Below are positions 16,245 to 24,146 of a stretch of DNA of 36,982 nucleotides, in pieces. The stretch is from positions 1 through 36,982 of the forward strand of contig JABAHL010000020.1 of the NCBI GenBank assembly GCA_019353055.1, written 5' to 3'. This DNA is from Faucicola osloensis_C. GTDB lineage: Bacteria > Pseudomonadota > Gammaproteobacteria > Pseudomonadales > Moraxellaceae. The stretch's first letter is position 1. Each line of letters opens with the position of its first letter. The position numbers and the translations under genes are program-made. A model generated the notes under the pieces. The model ran no database searches and had not been told where the DNA came from. It was given only the letters and a program-made list of their open reading frames with translations.

Positions 16245-17636
16245 TTATTTCTCATTATTTTGTAATTTATACCAGTAAATTATTGGTACAAGACATACAA
16301 AACCAATCAACATACTCACCCAAAAATGCCATTGATAGCCCAAAAAATGCGCCATATAGCCGCTGGCAAAATGCGCTGAGCCGCCCAACACTGTCAATAG
16401 ACAAACCTGCACGGTAAAATCACTCCCCGCATTGGCAGGGCGTGAATAATGCATAATGGTCGTGAGCATCGCAATCAGCGCCAACGATGCACAAAAATGC
16501 TCCAGCGCATTGACTGCGTATAGCCACAAAAAATCCGTGAGTAACTGATGATAAAACCCATAAGCGACCAAGCCATATAACCCTGTGGTCAGCGCTTGGG
16601 CAAGATTAAAATATAGTAGTGACGTAAAGCGAGTGAGTCGTTTCATCAAAATTGTGGCGACCCCTGCCCCAGCGACTGAGGCAGCCGAGCCCAAAATAGT
16701 TGCCCAAAAGCCAATTTGCTGCAAGTTGATGCCGACATCGACCATCATCGGTTTGACCATGCCACTTGAAATACCATCAGCAATTTTGAAGGTCAGTAAC
16801 ACCCCTAGCCAAGCTACCATCTCCCGCGATGACCAAAAATACTGATAATGGTGGCTAAGGTAAGTTTTTAGTGCCTTAAAACTGCCAGATTTTGCTGCCT
16901 GTACTTGTTTTTTGGGGGGCTCAACCGAGGTGTGGGCGTGCTCTTTAAAAAACACAATGGGCACGGTATTCATTGCCACCAAAGCCGCCATGGCAAGGAA
17001 ACTGTTGCGCCAGCCCCATTGTTCTAACAGCATCAGTAAAACACCGCCACCGACGATAAGCCCCAGCCGATAGCCGATGACTTGTACGGCATTGCCTTGG
17101 CTTTGGCGATGATGGTGATTGGGCGTCTGAGTCACCGAATCAGGCGCAGGCATATCATGGGTCAGCGGTTCTTTGGGCGCCATAGCCGCTTTAAGCAAAC
17201 GGGTTGCTAGCCCATCCGTCGCCACATCGTGTGTCGCACCAATAAGACTTAAGGTAAATAACATCCCGTACAATGTCATCACCGAACGGGTTTGTGCTAA
17301 ATTATGCGGTTCAAAAAATGCCACCGCAATCAGTATGACAATCGACAGCCCTTGCATCGGCAAAATCCAGCTTTTGGCGCGTCCGATTTTTTGTGAATAA
17401 TAGCCGTCCACGACAGTAGCCCACAGGAATTTAAGCCCCCAAGGTACCAAAATCAGCCCTGACCAACCAATGGCAACCAGTGAAACTTTGTATTCACGTA
17501 AAATCGCTGGCAAGGCTTGGGTGATAAATCCTGCGGGCAAGCCTTGTGCCAAGTATAAGGTGAGCAGTAAGCCCAAGGTTTTATAGTGGGTCAAATGAGT
17601 GTGGGATGGTGTCGCAGGCGACTTTAATAACGGCAT
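16245..17636 (-). CDS. major facilitator transporter, AmpG / RhtX-FptX-like
   Basis: A 463-residue protein with about twelve hydrophobic segments. The N-terminal LGLLLTLYLAQGLPAGFITQ and the segment LILVPWGLKFLWATVVD with a following basic RAKSWILPMQG are typical of the AmpG and RhtX/FptX branch. AmpG brings anhydro-muropeptides into the cytoplasm for recycling; RhtX/FptX proteins import siderophores. The phrase PWGLKFLWA is shared, so the substrate cannot be decided here. A polar insertion of about 30 residues with HHHR follows the fifth hydrophobic segment, in the expected central or cytoplasmic loop. No TonB-dependent receptor or peptidoglycan gene adjoins it. It lies downstream of purU, with a hairpin between. 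Confidence 0.8.
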   Translation of the reverse strand: MPLLKSPATPSHTHLTHYKTLGLLLTLYLAQGLPAGFITQALPAILREYKVSLVAIGWSGLILVPWGLKFLWATVVDGYYSQKIGRAKSWILPMQGLSIVILIAVAFFEPHNLAQTRSVMTLYGMLFTLSLIGATHDVATDGLATRLLKAAMAPKEPLTHDMPAPDSVTQTPNHHHRQSQGNAVQVIGYRLGLIVGGGVLLMLLEQWGWRNSFLAMAALVAMNTVPIVFFKEHAHTSVEPPKKQVQAAKSGSFKALKTYLSHHYQYFWSSREMVAWLGVLLTFKIADGISSGMVKPMMVDVGINLQQIGFWATILGSAASVAGAGVATILMKRLTRFTSLLYFNLAQALTTGLYGLVAYGFYHQLLTDFLWLYAVNALEHFCASLALIAMLTTIMHYSRPANAGSDFTVQVCLLTVLGGSAHFASGYMAHFLGYQWHFWVSMLIGFVCLVPIIYWYKLQNNEK

Positions 17637-17674
17637 AGGACTACCACAGGTAGGTTATTTTTATAATAATGAGA

Positions 17675-17695
17675 AGGGCGTAAAACCTACGCCCT
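17675..17695 (-). terminator. hairpin between purU and the MFS gene
   Basis: AGGGCGTA and TACGCCCT form a perfect 8-bp stem with a five-base loop, 45 bases past the purU stop. Only a weak T-rich stretch follows on the minus strand, so termination may be partial. Confidence 0.5.
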
Positions 17696-17739
17696 AATAA
17701 CAAGATAAGCTGCAATGACAACAAATAACGGATGAAAAA

Positions 17740-18600
17740 TTAGTTAAATACCACTGTTTTATTGCCTGTGACAATCACCCGGTTTTGTAGATGCCAACGT
17801 ACGGCACGGGTCAGCACGCTACGCTCGACATCTTGCCCAATCGCCCGCAATTCTGCCACATGGTGGCGATGGCTGACACGGTGCACGTCTTGCTCAATAA
17901 TCGGTCCTTGGTCAAGGTCAGCTGTGACATAATGCGCGGTGGCGCCAATCAGTTTGACGCCTTTTTCATAGGCTTGGCGGTATGGATCAGCACCGACAAA
18001 GGCTGGCAAGAATGAGTGGTGAATATTGATAATTTTCATGTGCCAAGCTGAAGTAAATTCGGCGGACAAAATCTGCATATAGCGCGCCAGCACCAACAAA
18101 TCACAGTCTTTTACCAGCGCTTGAATCTCGGCTTCTGCTTGTACTTTATTGTCTTTGCTCACACTCACTTGATGAAATGGCACGCCAAAATTTTCTACCG
18201 CTTGGCGCAAATCATGGTGATTACTGACGACACAGGTAATCTCACAATCTAGTTGCCCTTGTTGCCAGCGCCACAGCAAATCAAGTAGCGCATGGTCGTA
18301 TTTGGACACCAAAATCGCCACTTTTTTACGTTTACTATTGTCAAATAGTTTCCATTCCATTTGATAGATGCGAGCGACGGTATGCTCAAAGCTGCCTTTC
18401 ATGTTGTCGATGATATTGTCTAAATCATTGATAGCCATTTCAAGGCGCATAAAATATTGACCACCTTCGGGTTCAGTCGAGTATTGGTCAAGGCTGATAA
18501 TATTGGCGCCATAACGATAAAAAAATTCGGATACAGCTTGCACAATGCCTGCGCGGTCTTGGCATTTAATCAATAAGGTTGCAGTAGCTAGTTGGCTCAT
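17740..18600 (-). CDS. purU: formyltetrahydrofolate deformylase
   Basis: PurU hydrolyses 10-formyl-tetrahydrofolate to formate and tetrahydrofolate, balancing one-carbon pools and feeding formate to PurT. From ATG 18600 it has 286 residues, normal for the family. The N-terminal ACT domain (about 1-80, TLLIKCQDRAGIVQAVSEFF) is the regulatory part. The C-terminal formyltransferase-like domain has VAILVSKYDHALLDLLWR, INIHHSFLPAFVGADPYRQA and ATAHYVTADLDQGPIIEQ with the catalytic Asn, His and Asp. An upstream in-frame TTG (18627) would add nine residues; ATG agrees better with the family. A short hairpin follows. Confidence 0.96.
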   Translation of the reverse strand: MSQLATATLLIKCQDRAGIVQAVSEFFYRYGANIISLDQYSTEPEGGQYFMRLEMAINDLDNIIDNMKGSFEHTVARIYQMEWKLFDNSKRKKVAILVSKYDHALLDLLWRWQQGQLDCEITCVVSNHHDLRQAVENFGVPFHQVSVSKDNKVQAEAEIQALVKDCDLLVLARYMQILSAEFTSAWHMKIINIHHSFLPAFVGADPYRQAYEKGVKLIGATAHYVTADLDQGPIIEQDVHRVSHRHHVAELRAIGQDVERSVLTRAVRWHLQNRVIVTGNKTVVFN

Positions 18601-18725
18601 GAGGTACTTCTTGTGTTCAATTTTCAAAAGATGCCATTGTAGCGATTTTTGTGCTCACAAAGAAGTCTAAACCCGTCAAAAGCCTTGTTGGATATAAAAA
18701 TTTTCTTGAGATTGGCGAACCTCAC

Positions 18726-18773
18726 TGCCTTTTAACCTAACTTTTAACTTATCTTTTAACCTGCCTTTTAACT
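18726..18773 (+). repeat. four tandem 12-bp repeats overlapping the ruvC stop
   Basis: Four consecutive 12-base units share the core CTTTTAAC: 18726-18737, 18738-18749, 18750-18761 and 18762-18773. The last unit contains the ruvC stop codon (read TAA on the minus strand at 18770-18768). The other units lie in the ruvC-purU spacer. Each unit would place in-frame TAA-like triplets on the minus strand. Confidence 0.8.
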
Positions 18774-19370
18774 TAAATTACCCAAATCAACTTCGGTCAA
18801 TCGCCAGCGCCCTTTTTTCTTTGAGCGTCCACCTGCGCTTTGACCAGCGATTACCGCTGCACCGCCGAGCAATTTATTCAGTGTCTGACTATGATAGGCA
18901 TGACAAATCGCACACGCTAACCCATCTGCCGCATCCGCTTGCGGCTGTATCTCAAGGCTCAACAAACGCATGACCATAAGCTGAATCTGCTCTTTGTCTG
19001 CCGCGCCATAGCCACATACCGCTTGTTTGATTTGCCGTGCGGTATATTCAGCTACTTGCAAATCTTTGGCAACCATGGCGGCAATCGCTGCACCCCGCGC
19101 CTGCCCAAGCTTGAGCGCGGTGTCGGGGTTCGATGCCATAAATACTTGCTCGATGGCAGCGGTCATGGGTTCATTGGTGTATTTTTGATAATGCTCAACG
19201 ATACGGCTAACCCCATCAAATATCCGCTTGAGCCGCTCGGGCATGGTTTCCCCTTGGCTGTAAGCATGAATCGTGCCTGCATCCAAATGTTCAAGTTTAT
19301 CCCCACTCAACCGAATGATGCCATAGCCTGTCAGACGTGAGCCTGGGTCAATACCAATAAAGATGCTCAT
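18768..19370 (-). CDS. ruvC: Holliday-junction endonuclease RuvC
   Basis: RuvC resolves Holliday junctions together with RuvAB during recombinational repair. From ATG 19370 it has 200 residues. It starts with FIGIDPGSRLTGYG and keeps all four acidic catalytic residues: D8, E74 (in AAIEQVFMA), D146 and D149 (ADAADGLACAICHA). The GQARGAAIAA helix (about 89-99) is typical. A C-terminal extension of about 25 residues after the usual end is basic then acidic (GRSKKKGRWRLTEVDLG). An upstream in-frame start would add a hydrophobic 29-residue segment with no counterpart in RuvC, so I reject it. The neighbours are not ruvA or ruvB. Confidence 0.96.
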   Translation of the reverse strand: MSIFIGIDPGSRLTGYGIIRLSGDKLEHLDAGTIHAYSQGETMPERLKRIFDGVSRIVEHYQKYTNEPMTAAIEQVFMASNPDTALKLGQARGAAIAAMVAKDLQVAEYTARQIKQAVCGYGAADKEQIQLMVMRLLSLEIQPQADAADGLACAICHAYHSQTLNKLLGGAAVIAGQSAGGRSKKKGRWRLTEVDLGNLS

Positions 19371-19609
19371 AAAAGATGCTCGTAAAAAAAGATACCCACA
19401 AAACAATTTTGCTAAAAACATCGAAACTAAAAATATCGAAGCTAAAAACGAAGTCAAATTATAGCATTTATCAAAAATTTAACGAAAAAATTGCTGAATT
19501 TCAAAAAACTATTTGATAGTTTTATTCATTACCCCCATCATTATTGCATTGGTTAATGATTCATCGTTTGTTCTTTATAGTTTATTCACAATTTAGGAAT
19601 CGTATTTTC

Positions 19610-20245
19610 ATGGGAAATATAGTTGGGATTGCCATTGTCTGGTTGATTATTGAGATGCTGGTTTGGTATCTAATCGCACAATTTGTCAGTGGCTGGTGGG
19701 TGTTTTTATGGTTTGTCGTGGCCGGCTTTGTGGGTGCCGCACTCATTAAAAAAGGCGTAGCCACCCTAAAACCGATGGCTGGACAAGCGCAAGCCGCCAT
19801 GCTTAACCCTGCCATGCGTCCCAATGAAAATTCCGTGGTGAAAGCAATTGCTTTTGCGGTAGCAGGTATCTTATTAGTCCTGCCAGGTATTTTAAGTGAT
19901 ATTGCGGCACTTATTGTGTTATTACCCGCGGTACAAAATAAGTTCAAAGCCTTTGCCAAAGACTATGCCACTAAAAACCCAGAAAAATTGATGCAAATGA
20001 TGGCAAGCAAAATGGGCGGTATGGATCCCTCAAAAATGGGTGGCTTAGGGGGTCTTGGCGGCATGGGTGGACAAAACCCGTTTGGCAGTCAAAATCCATT
20101 TGGCGGTATGGGCGGACAAAATCCGTTCGGGGGCTTTGGCAGCAAAAATAACAACGGCGGTAAATTTGGTACGACCGTTGACGGACAAGCCAAAACGGTC
20201 AACTCGAACGCCAAACGCATCACTCGCTCTGCCAATGATGACTAG
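19610..20245 (+). CDS. fxsA: FxsA-family inner-membrane protein
   Basis: From ATG 19610 (AGGAA upstream) the product has 211 residues. FxsA is a small membrane protein first known for reducing phage T7 exclusion by the F plasmid; its normal cellular job is not settled. Three to four hydrophobic segments are seen: about 3-20, 24-42 and 82-105, the last containing AVAGILLVLPGILSDIAALI, which is the FxsA hallmark. The C-terminal half is cytoplasmic or disordered. From about residue 122 it is Met/Gly-rich, with several copies of GGMGGQNPFGG-type repeats, which is longer than the simplest FxsA proteins. A terminator follows. Confidence 0.88.
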   Translation: MGNIVGIAIVWLIIEMLVWYLIAQFVSGWWVFLWFVVAGFVGAALIKKGVATLKPMAGQAQAAMLNPAMRPNENSVVKAIAFAVAGILLVLPGILSDIAALIVLLPAVQNKFKAFAKDYATKNPEKLMQMMASKMGGMDPSKMGGLGGLGGMGGQNPFGSQNPFGGMGGQNPFGGFGSKNNNGGKFGTTVDGQAKTVNSNAKRITRSANDD

Positions 20246-20285
20246 ACAATGGATAAAAAATTGACTGTTAAACATTGATAAATTT

Positions 20286-20312
20286 AAGGCATCTTTAGTA
20301 TGCCTTTTTTTA
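20286..20312 (+). terminator. rho-independent terminator after fxsA
   Basis: AAGGCAT and ATGCCTT pair around a seven-base loop and run into a T-tract, 40 bases past the stop. Confidence 0.88.
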
Positions 20313-20400
20313 TGCCCTATTTTTGCGAAAAACTGGGTTTACTTTTTGCAAAAATTCATGCAATGTGATTTACTTAAGACAAAATTTGTTATATAAATTC

Positions 20401-20406
20401 TATAAT
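20401..20406 (+). promoter_or_regulatory. candidate -10 box for the CoA-transferase operon
   Basis: A perfect TATAAT lies about 118 bases before the first ATG of the operon. The -35 region at 17 bases (GACAAA) is poor, which may mean the promoter depends on an activator. Confidence 0.35.
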
Positions 20407-20524
20407 GATACAATCTGTTTCGTTTTGTAATTTTTAGTTTTGAGCGTTATTTTTATTTTTGGTAAATGTTTTTATTTTTGATAAATGATATTAACAACAT
20501 TGGTTAGCGACAAGGAGTGAATGT

Positions 20525-21232
20525 ATGACCAGCAAAGTATATGACAGCGCAGCTGCGGCACTTGAAGGCGTCATCAAAGATGGACAAACGATTGCGGTCG
20601 GTGGTTTTGGTCTGTGTGGTATCCCCGAAGCTTTAATTGAAGCCTTGCGAGATAGCGGTGTTAAAGATTTGACCTGTATCAGCAATAACGCTGGTGTCGA
20701 TGGGTTTGGTTTGGGATTATTGCTAGAGACTCGCCAAGTCAAAAAAATGATTGCGTCGTATGTCGGTGAAAACAAAGAATTTGAACGGCAGTTTTTATCG
20801 GGTGAATTGGAAGTGGAATTGACCCCACAAGGGACATTGGCAGAAAAATTGCGTGCCGGAGGTGCGGGCATCCCTGCGTTCTTTACCGCTACTGGCGTAG
20901 GCACCCAAATTGCTGAAGGTAAAGAAGAACGTGAATTTGATGGTCGTCAATATATCCTTGAGCGCTCATTAGTCGCTGACGTGGCACTGGTCAAAGCCCA
21001 AAAAGCCGATAAAGCAGGCAACTTGATGTTTAATAAAACGGCGCGTAACTTTAACCCAGATGTCGCCACTGCAGGTAAAGTCACCATTGTCGAAGTTGAG
21101 CAATTGGTCGAAACTGGCGAGCTGGACCCTGACCAAATTCATTTGCCGGGTATTTATGTGCATCGTATCGTGGTCAATGCGAACCCAGAAAAACGCATCG
21201 AAAAAGTGACGACCAAAGAACAGACAAACTAG
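20525..21232 (+). CDS. scoA: 3-oxoacid CoA-transferase, subunit A
   Basis: The alpha subunit of a type I CoA-transferase that moves CoA from succinyl-CoA to acetoacetate or a related 3-oxoacid. The 235 residues start with MTSKVYDSAAAALEGVI and contain the CoA-binding VGGFGLCGIPEALIEAL (about 21-37), SNNAGVDGFGLG, and GVGTQIAEGKE. The pair with subunit B, 17 bases apart, is the usual ScoAB/AtoDA/PcaIJ arrangement. Ketone-body use fits the sequence best. The beta-ketoadipate version (PcaIJ) normally sits among pca genes, and none are here. Confidence 0.92.
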   Translation: MTSKVYDSAAAALEGVIKDGQTIAVGGFGLCGIPEALIEALRDSGVKDLTCISNNAGVDGFGLGLLLETRQVKKMIASYVGENKEFERQFLSGELEVELTPQGTLAEKLRAGGAGIPAFFTATGVGTQIAEGKEEREFDGRQYILERSLVADVALVKAQKADKAGNLMFNKTARNFNPDVATAGKVTIVEVEQLVETGELDPDQIHLPGIYVHRIVVNANPEKRIEKVTTKEQTN

Positions 21233-21249
21233 GATATAAGGAGATTACC

Positions 21250-21879
21250 ATGGCATGGACTCGTGAACAAATGGCACAAAGAGCCGCAAAAGAACTACAA
21301 GACGGCTTTTATGTCAATCTAGGTATCGGTTTACCGACCTTAGTGGCAAACTATATTCCAGAAGGCGTCAACGTTTGGCTACAATCAGAAAATGGGCTGC
21401 TTGGGATTGATGAATTCCCAACAGCCGATAAAGTTGACCCAGATCTAATCAATGCCGGTAAACAAACCGTCACTACAGCGACCGGTGCGAGCTTTTTCTC
21501 AAGCTCACAATCATTTGCCATGATTCGTGGCGGCAAAGTCAACCTTGCCATCTTAGGGGCGATGGAAGTTTCAGACAATGGCGATCTTGCCAACTGGATG
21601 ATTCCTGGCAAGATGGTCAAAGGCATGGGCGGCGCGATGGACTTGGTCGCAGGCGTTCAACGCGTGATTGTATTGATGGAACATACCAACAAACATGGTG
21701 AGCCAAAAGTATTGGCTGAATGTACGCTACCCCTGACAGGCAAAAAAGTGGTAAATCGTATCATCTCTGATTTAGCCATCATGGATGTGACCGATAACGG
21801 TCTAAAACTGGTTGAGCTGGCAGACGGTGTCACGTTTGAAGAATTACAATCAAAAACGCCCGTAACCATTGCACAATAA
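21250..21879 (+). CDS. scoB: 3-oxoacid CoA-transferase, subunit B
   Basis: The beta subunit holds the catalytic glutamate in the motif SENGLLG (E47), which forms the acyl-CoA thioester. The 209 residues begin MAWTREQMAQRAAKEL, with GFYVNLGIGLPTLVANYIP ahead of the active site and GGKVNLAILGAMEVSDNG downstream, all as in the family. The ATG is preceded by AAGGAG, 17 bases after subunit A. A strong terminator closes the operon. No acetyl-CoA acetyltransferase or hydroxybutyrate dehydrogenase gene is adjacent. Confidence 0.93.
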   Translation: MAWTREQMAQRAAKELQDGFYVNLGIGLPTLVANYIPEGVNVWLQSENGLLGIDEFPTADKVDPDLINAGKQTVTTATGASFFSSSQSFAMIRGGKVNLAILGAMEVSDNGDLANWMIPGKMVKGMGGAMDLVAGVQRVIVLMEHTNKHGEPKVLAECTLPLTGKKVVNRIISDLAIMDVTDNGLKLVELADGVTFEELQSKTPVTIAQ

Positions 21880-21973
21880 TTGCACTATAACACCTGCAAG
21901 ATAACGACTGTAAAATAGCGCTGTCACAAGTCAGCGTTAAATTGCCATTAAAGGGACAGTGAAAAAAGACAAT

Positions 21974-22002
21974 AAAAAAGAACAGTGACACTGTCCTTTT
22001 TT
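21974..22002 (+). terminator. rho-independent terminator after scoAB
   Basis: AAAAAAGAACAGTG pairs with CACTGTCCTTTTTT across a one-base centre in the DNA palindrome (one A-C mismatch). A-tract and T-tract flank it. It lies about 95 bases past the scoB stop. Confidence 0.85.
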
Positions 22003-22027
22003 ATGGTTTTTTTATGATTTTGGCTTT

Positions 22028-22056
22028 TTTACTTTCGGTTATTTGTCATCTATAAT
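22028..22056 (+). promoter_or_regulatory. candidate sigma-70 promoter of the Sel1-like gene
   Basis: TATAAT (22051-22056) follows TTTACT (four of six with TTGACA) after 17 bases. The start would be near 22063, so the leader before ATG 22086 is only about 23 bases. No Shine-Dalgarno of good quality is seen. Confidence 0.55.
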
Positions 22057-22085
22057 GACATCACTATCAACATTTATCCAACACC

Positions 22086-23300
22086 ATGATTGCATCTCGC
22101 TTCTCTCATTCCCAATTTGTCACCGATGAAGACAATCCGCTGCTTGATCGTAAGTATCCCAATGAGATGGCTGCCGATGACGGCGTGGTATTGCCGCAAA
22201 TTTATCGGTTTGACTTTACTAAGGTGCCAGATTTTAGCCAAACAGTGATGCAAATCACCCCGGTGATTGATGCACCAAATATGATGGATACGCTCAATGA
22301 TCATGAAGCAGTATCAGAAAATGTCACCCCTGCTACCGATAAATCTGTGTACATGGCTCAACAAACGGCGTCATCGGCAGCGCCCACTAAGCTCAAAAAT
22401 CCCCTTACTTCTCAATCGCTAACCCGCAAAATCTCATCAAAAACACGCTCAAATCGCCAAGTCATTGCGCAAGCAAGAGCCCAAGCCAAACAAATTGAGC
22501 AGCAAAAGCAATATGAAGAACAGCAGCACCAAGCAGAGGAAGTTGCGCGCTATCAGGCAGAAGTTGAAGCCGCCCTACTCAATCCCAAACTGCATGAAGG
22601 ACTGCTCAATCAGCGCAAATCCATTGCCGAATCACAGGCAGTGGTCAACAAACATGCGATTTTTGCCGAGCTTGCACAGGATTTGCAGACCATTCAATGG
22701 CTTGATTCAAGTCTGACTGAGCAAAGCCGAGCAATGTATGAAAAAGCGGTTGCGCTGATTCAAACAGCGCAATCAAGTGGCAATTTATTAGAAAACAATG
22801 TATTAGAAAACAGTGTACTCGAAGACAATGTAGCAGCAGAAAATGTAGCCAAAAACACTATCTTAGCGGATAATTTGGCAAAAGCCGTACAAATAATTGA
22901 TGAATTTGCCAAGAATGGTCTTGCTGATGCATTGCTGCGTCGAGCGCTGTGGCTATTTGAAGGCAATCACTTACTCAAGATTTCTCAAAACCCCCAACAA
23001 GCTTTGCTACTGTTGCAACAAGCAGCCTCGCAGCATGATAATCGTGCGCAGAAATTACTCAGTAAATTGTACTATGCAGGACATGGGGTTGAGCAAGATA
23101 GCGAGATGGGCAAATATTGGTTAGAGCTGGCTGCGGCACATGGTCACCCTGACGCCATACGCATTTCGCAAGGTATTGCTACCCTGTCATTACTCAAGCA
23201 AACCCAACGCGAAGATACTAGCTATGGCAAAAAAATGGCGCTTGCGACTGCGGCGCTGATTATATTCATGATACTGATATTTGTGGCAGTTAAAGTTTAA
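22086..23300 (+). CDS. tail-anchored Sel1-like repeat protein
   Basis: A 404-residue protein whose exact family I do not recognise. There is no N-terminal signal. Residues 1-120 are polar and probably disordered. About 122-165 is Gln/Glu-rich and coiled-coil-like (ARAQAKQIEQQKQYEEQQ). Residues about 234-266 read as six near-pentapeptides of the type LENNV/LENSV/LEDNV. About 300-360 contains Sel1/TPR-like helices (KLLSKLYYAGHGVEQDSEMG and YWLELAAAHGHPDA). The last 20 residues (ALATAALIIFMILIFVAVKV) form a membrane helix, so the body should face the cytoplasm. Sel1 proteins usually act as scaffolds. It is a single gene with its own promoter, convergent with rnt. Confidence 0.75.
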   Translation: MIASRFSHSQFVTDEDNPLLDRKYPNEMAADDGVVLPQIYRFDFTKVPDFSQTVMQITPVIDAPNMMDTLNDHEAVSENVTPATDKSVYMAQQTASSAAPTKLKNPLTSQSLTRKISSKTRSNRQVIAQARAQAKQIEQQKQYEEQQHQAEEVARYQAEVEAALLNPKLHEGLLNQRKSIAESQAVVNKHAIFAELAQDLQTIQWLDSSLTEQSRAMYEKAVALIQTAQSSGNLLENNVLENSVLEDNVAAENVAKNTILADNLAKAVQIIDEFAKNGLADALLRRALWLFEGNHLLKISQNPQQALLLLQQAASQHDNRAQKLLSKLYYAGHGVEQDSEMGKYWLELAAAHGHPDAIRISQGIATLSLLKQTQREDTSYGKKMALATAALIIFMILIFVAVKV

Positions 23301-23367
23301 AGATTTGGATGAATGCCATGATTTGGATGTTAAACAAGGTTAAATATCCAAATCACTACCAAAAAAT

Positions 23368-24102
23368 TTAGTCATCAGTAGTGTCGTCAGATGGCACTAG
23401 TACGCCGTCGTCATTGCTATCCTGACGCTCATCACTCTTATACTCATCATCATTAGCCTCATCGCTCGCCAAGTTTGGCGTCAGCAGCGGATAATTGTTT
23501 AAGACATAACAAAACAATTCAGCCGTTTTTTGGGTATCATATAAGGCAGAATGCGCTTCATTACCATCAAATTCTAGTCCAGCAAGTTTGCACGCTCTCG
23601 CCAGTACCGTTTGACCGAAAGCAAGCGCTGATAAAGTGACGGTATCTAACACGGAGAACTGGTGAAATTGGCTTTGATTTTTGCTATGGGTACGCTCAAT
23701 TAAAGCATTTAAAAAGCTCAGGTCAAAATGCGCATTGTGCCCTACTAAAATACATTTGGTACATTGGGTCGATTGACGCACCGTTTTTAAATATTTAAAA
23801 ATACGGCGAATGGCGGTTTTTTCATCTTCAGCAATCGCTTTTCGCATCGGGCTATGCGGATTGATGCCGGTGAATTGCAGGGCACGCGCTTCAAGGTTTG
23901 CCCCTTCAAACGGCTCAATATGGGCATTGACTGCCTCCCCTGGGTAAAAACGCCCGGTATCATCCATCAAAATTGGAATACAGGCAATCTCAAGCAAGGC
24001 ATCGGTTTTTGGATTGAACCCTGCTGTCTCTACATCCACCACCACGGGCAAGTAATTGCGAAAACGGTTGGCAATAGTCATGGGTTCAGTTGTGGCGGTC
24101 AT
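23368..24102 (-). CDS. rnt: ribonuclease T
   Basis: RNase T is a DEDDh 3'-5' exonuclease that trims tRNA, 5S and 23S rRNA ends and turns over the tRNA CCA end. All catalytic residues are present: D23 and E25 (VVVDVETAGF), D127 (GHNAHFDLSFLNA), H184 and D189 (NEAHSALYDTQKTAELF). The core ends near residue 210. A further 30 or so residues form a highly acidic Asp/Ser tail not seen in E. coli RNase T. The ATG used here gives 244 residues; an internal Met8 is an alternative. It lies 44 bases after pyrC on the same strand and is probably in the same operon. Confidence 0.95.
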   Translation of the reverse strand: MTATTEPMTIANRFRNYLPVVVDVETAGFNPKTDALLEIACIPILMDDTGRFYPGEAVNAHIEPFEGANLEARALQFTGINPHSPMRKAIAEDEKTAIRRIFKYLKTVRQSTQCTKCILVGHNAHFDLSFLNALIERTHSKNQSQFHQFSVLDTVTLSALAFGQTVLARACKLAGLEFDGNEAHSALYDTQKTAELFCYVLNNYPLLTPNLASDEANDDEYKSDERQDSNDDGVLVPSDDTTDD

Positions 24103-24146
24103 ACGTTACCTTGCGGAAAAAAACAGAAAAAATAAAGGGTGAACAA

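Noticed and set aside
19371..19457. A 29-residue hydrophobic N-terminal extension of RuvC
   Set aside because: RuvC is cytoplasmic and the family begins at the IGIDPGS strand. The extension has no homologous counterpart and is simply open frame upstream of the ATG.
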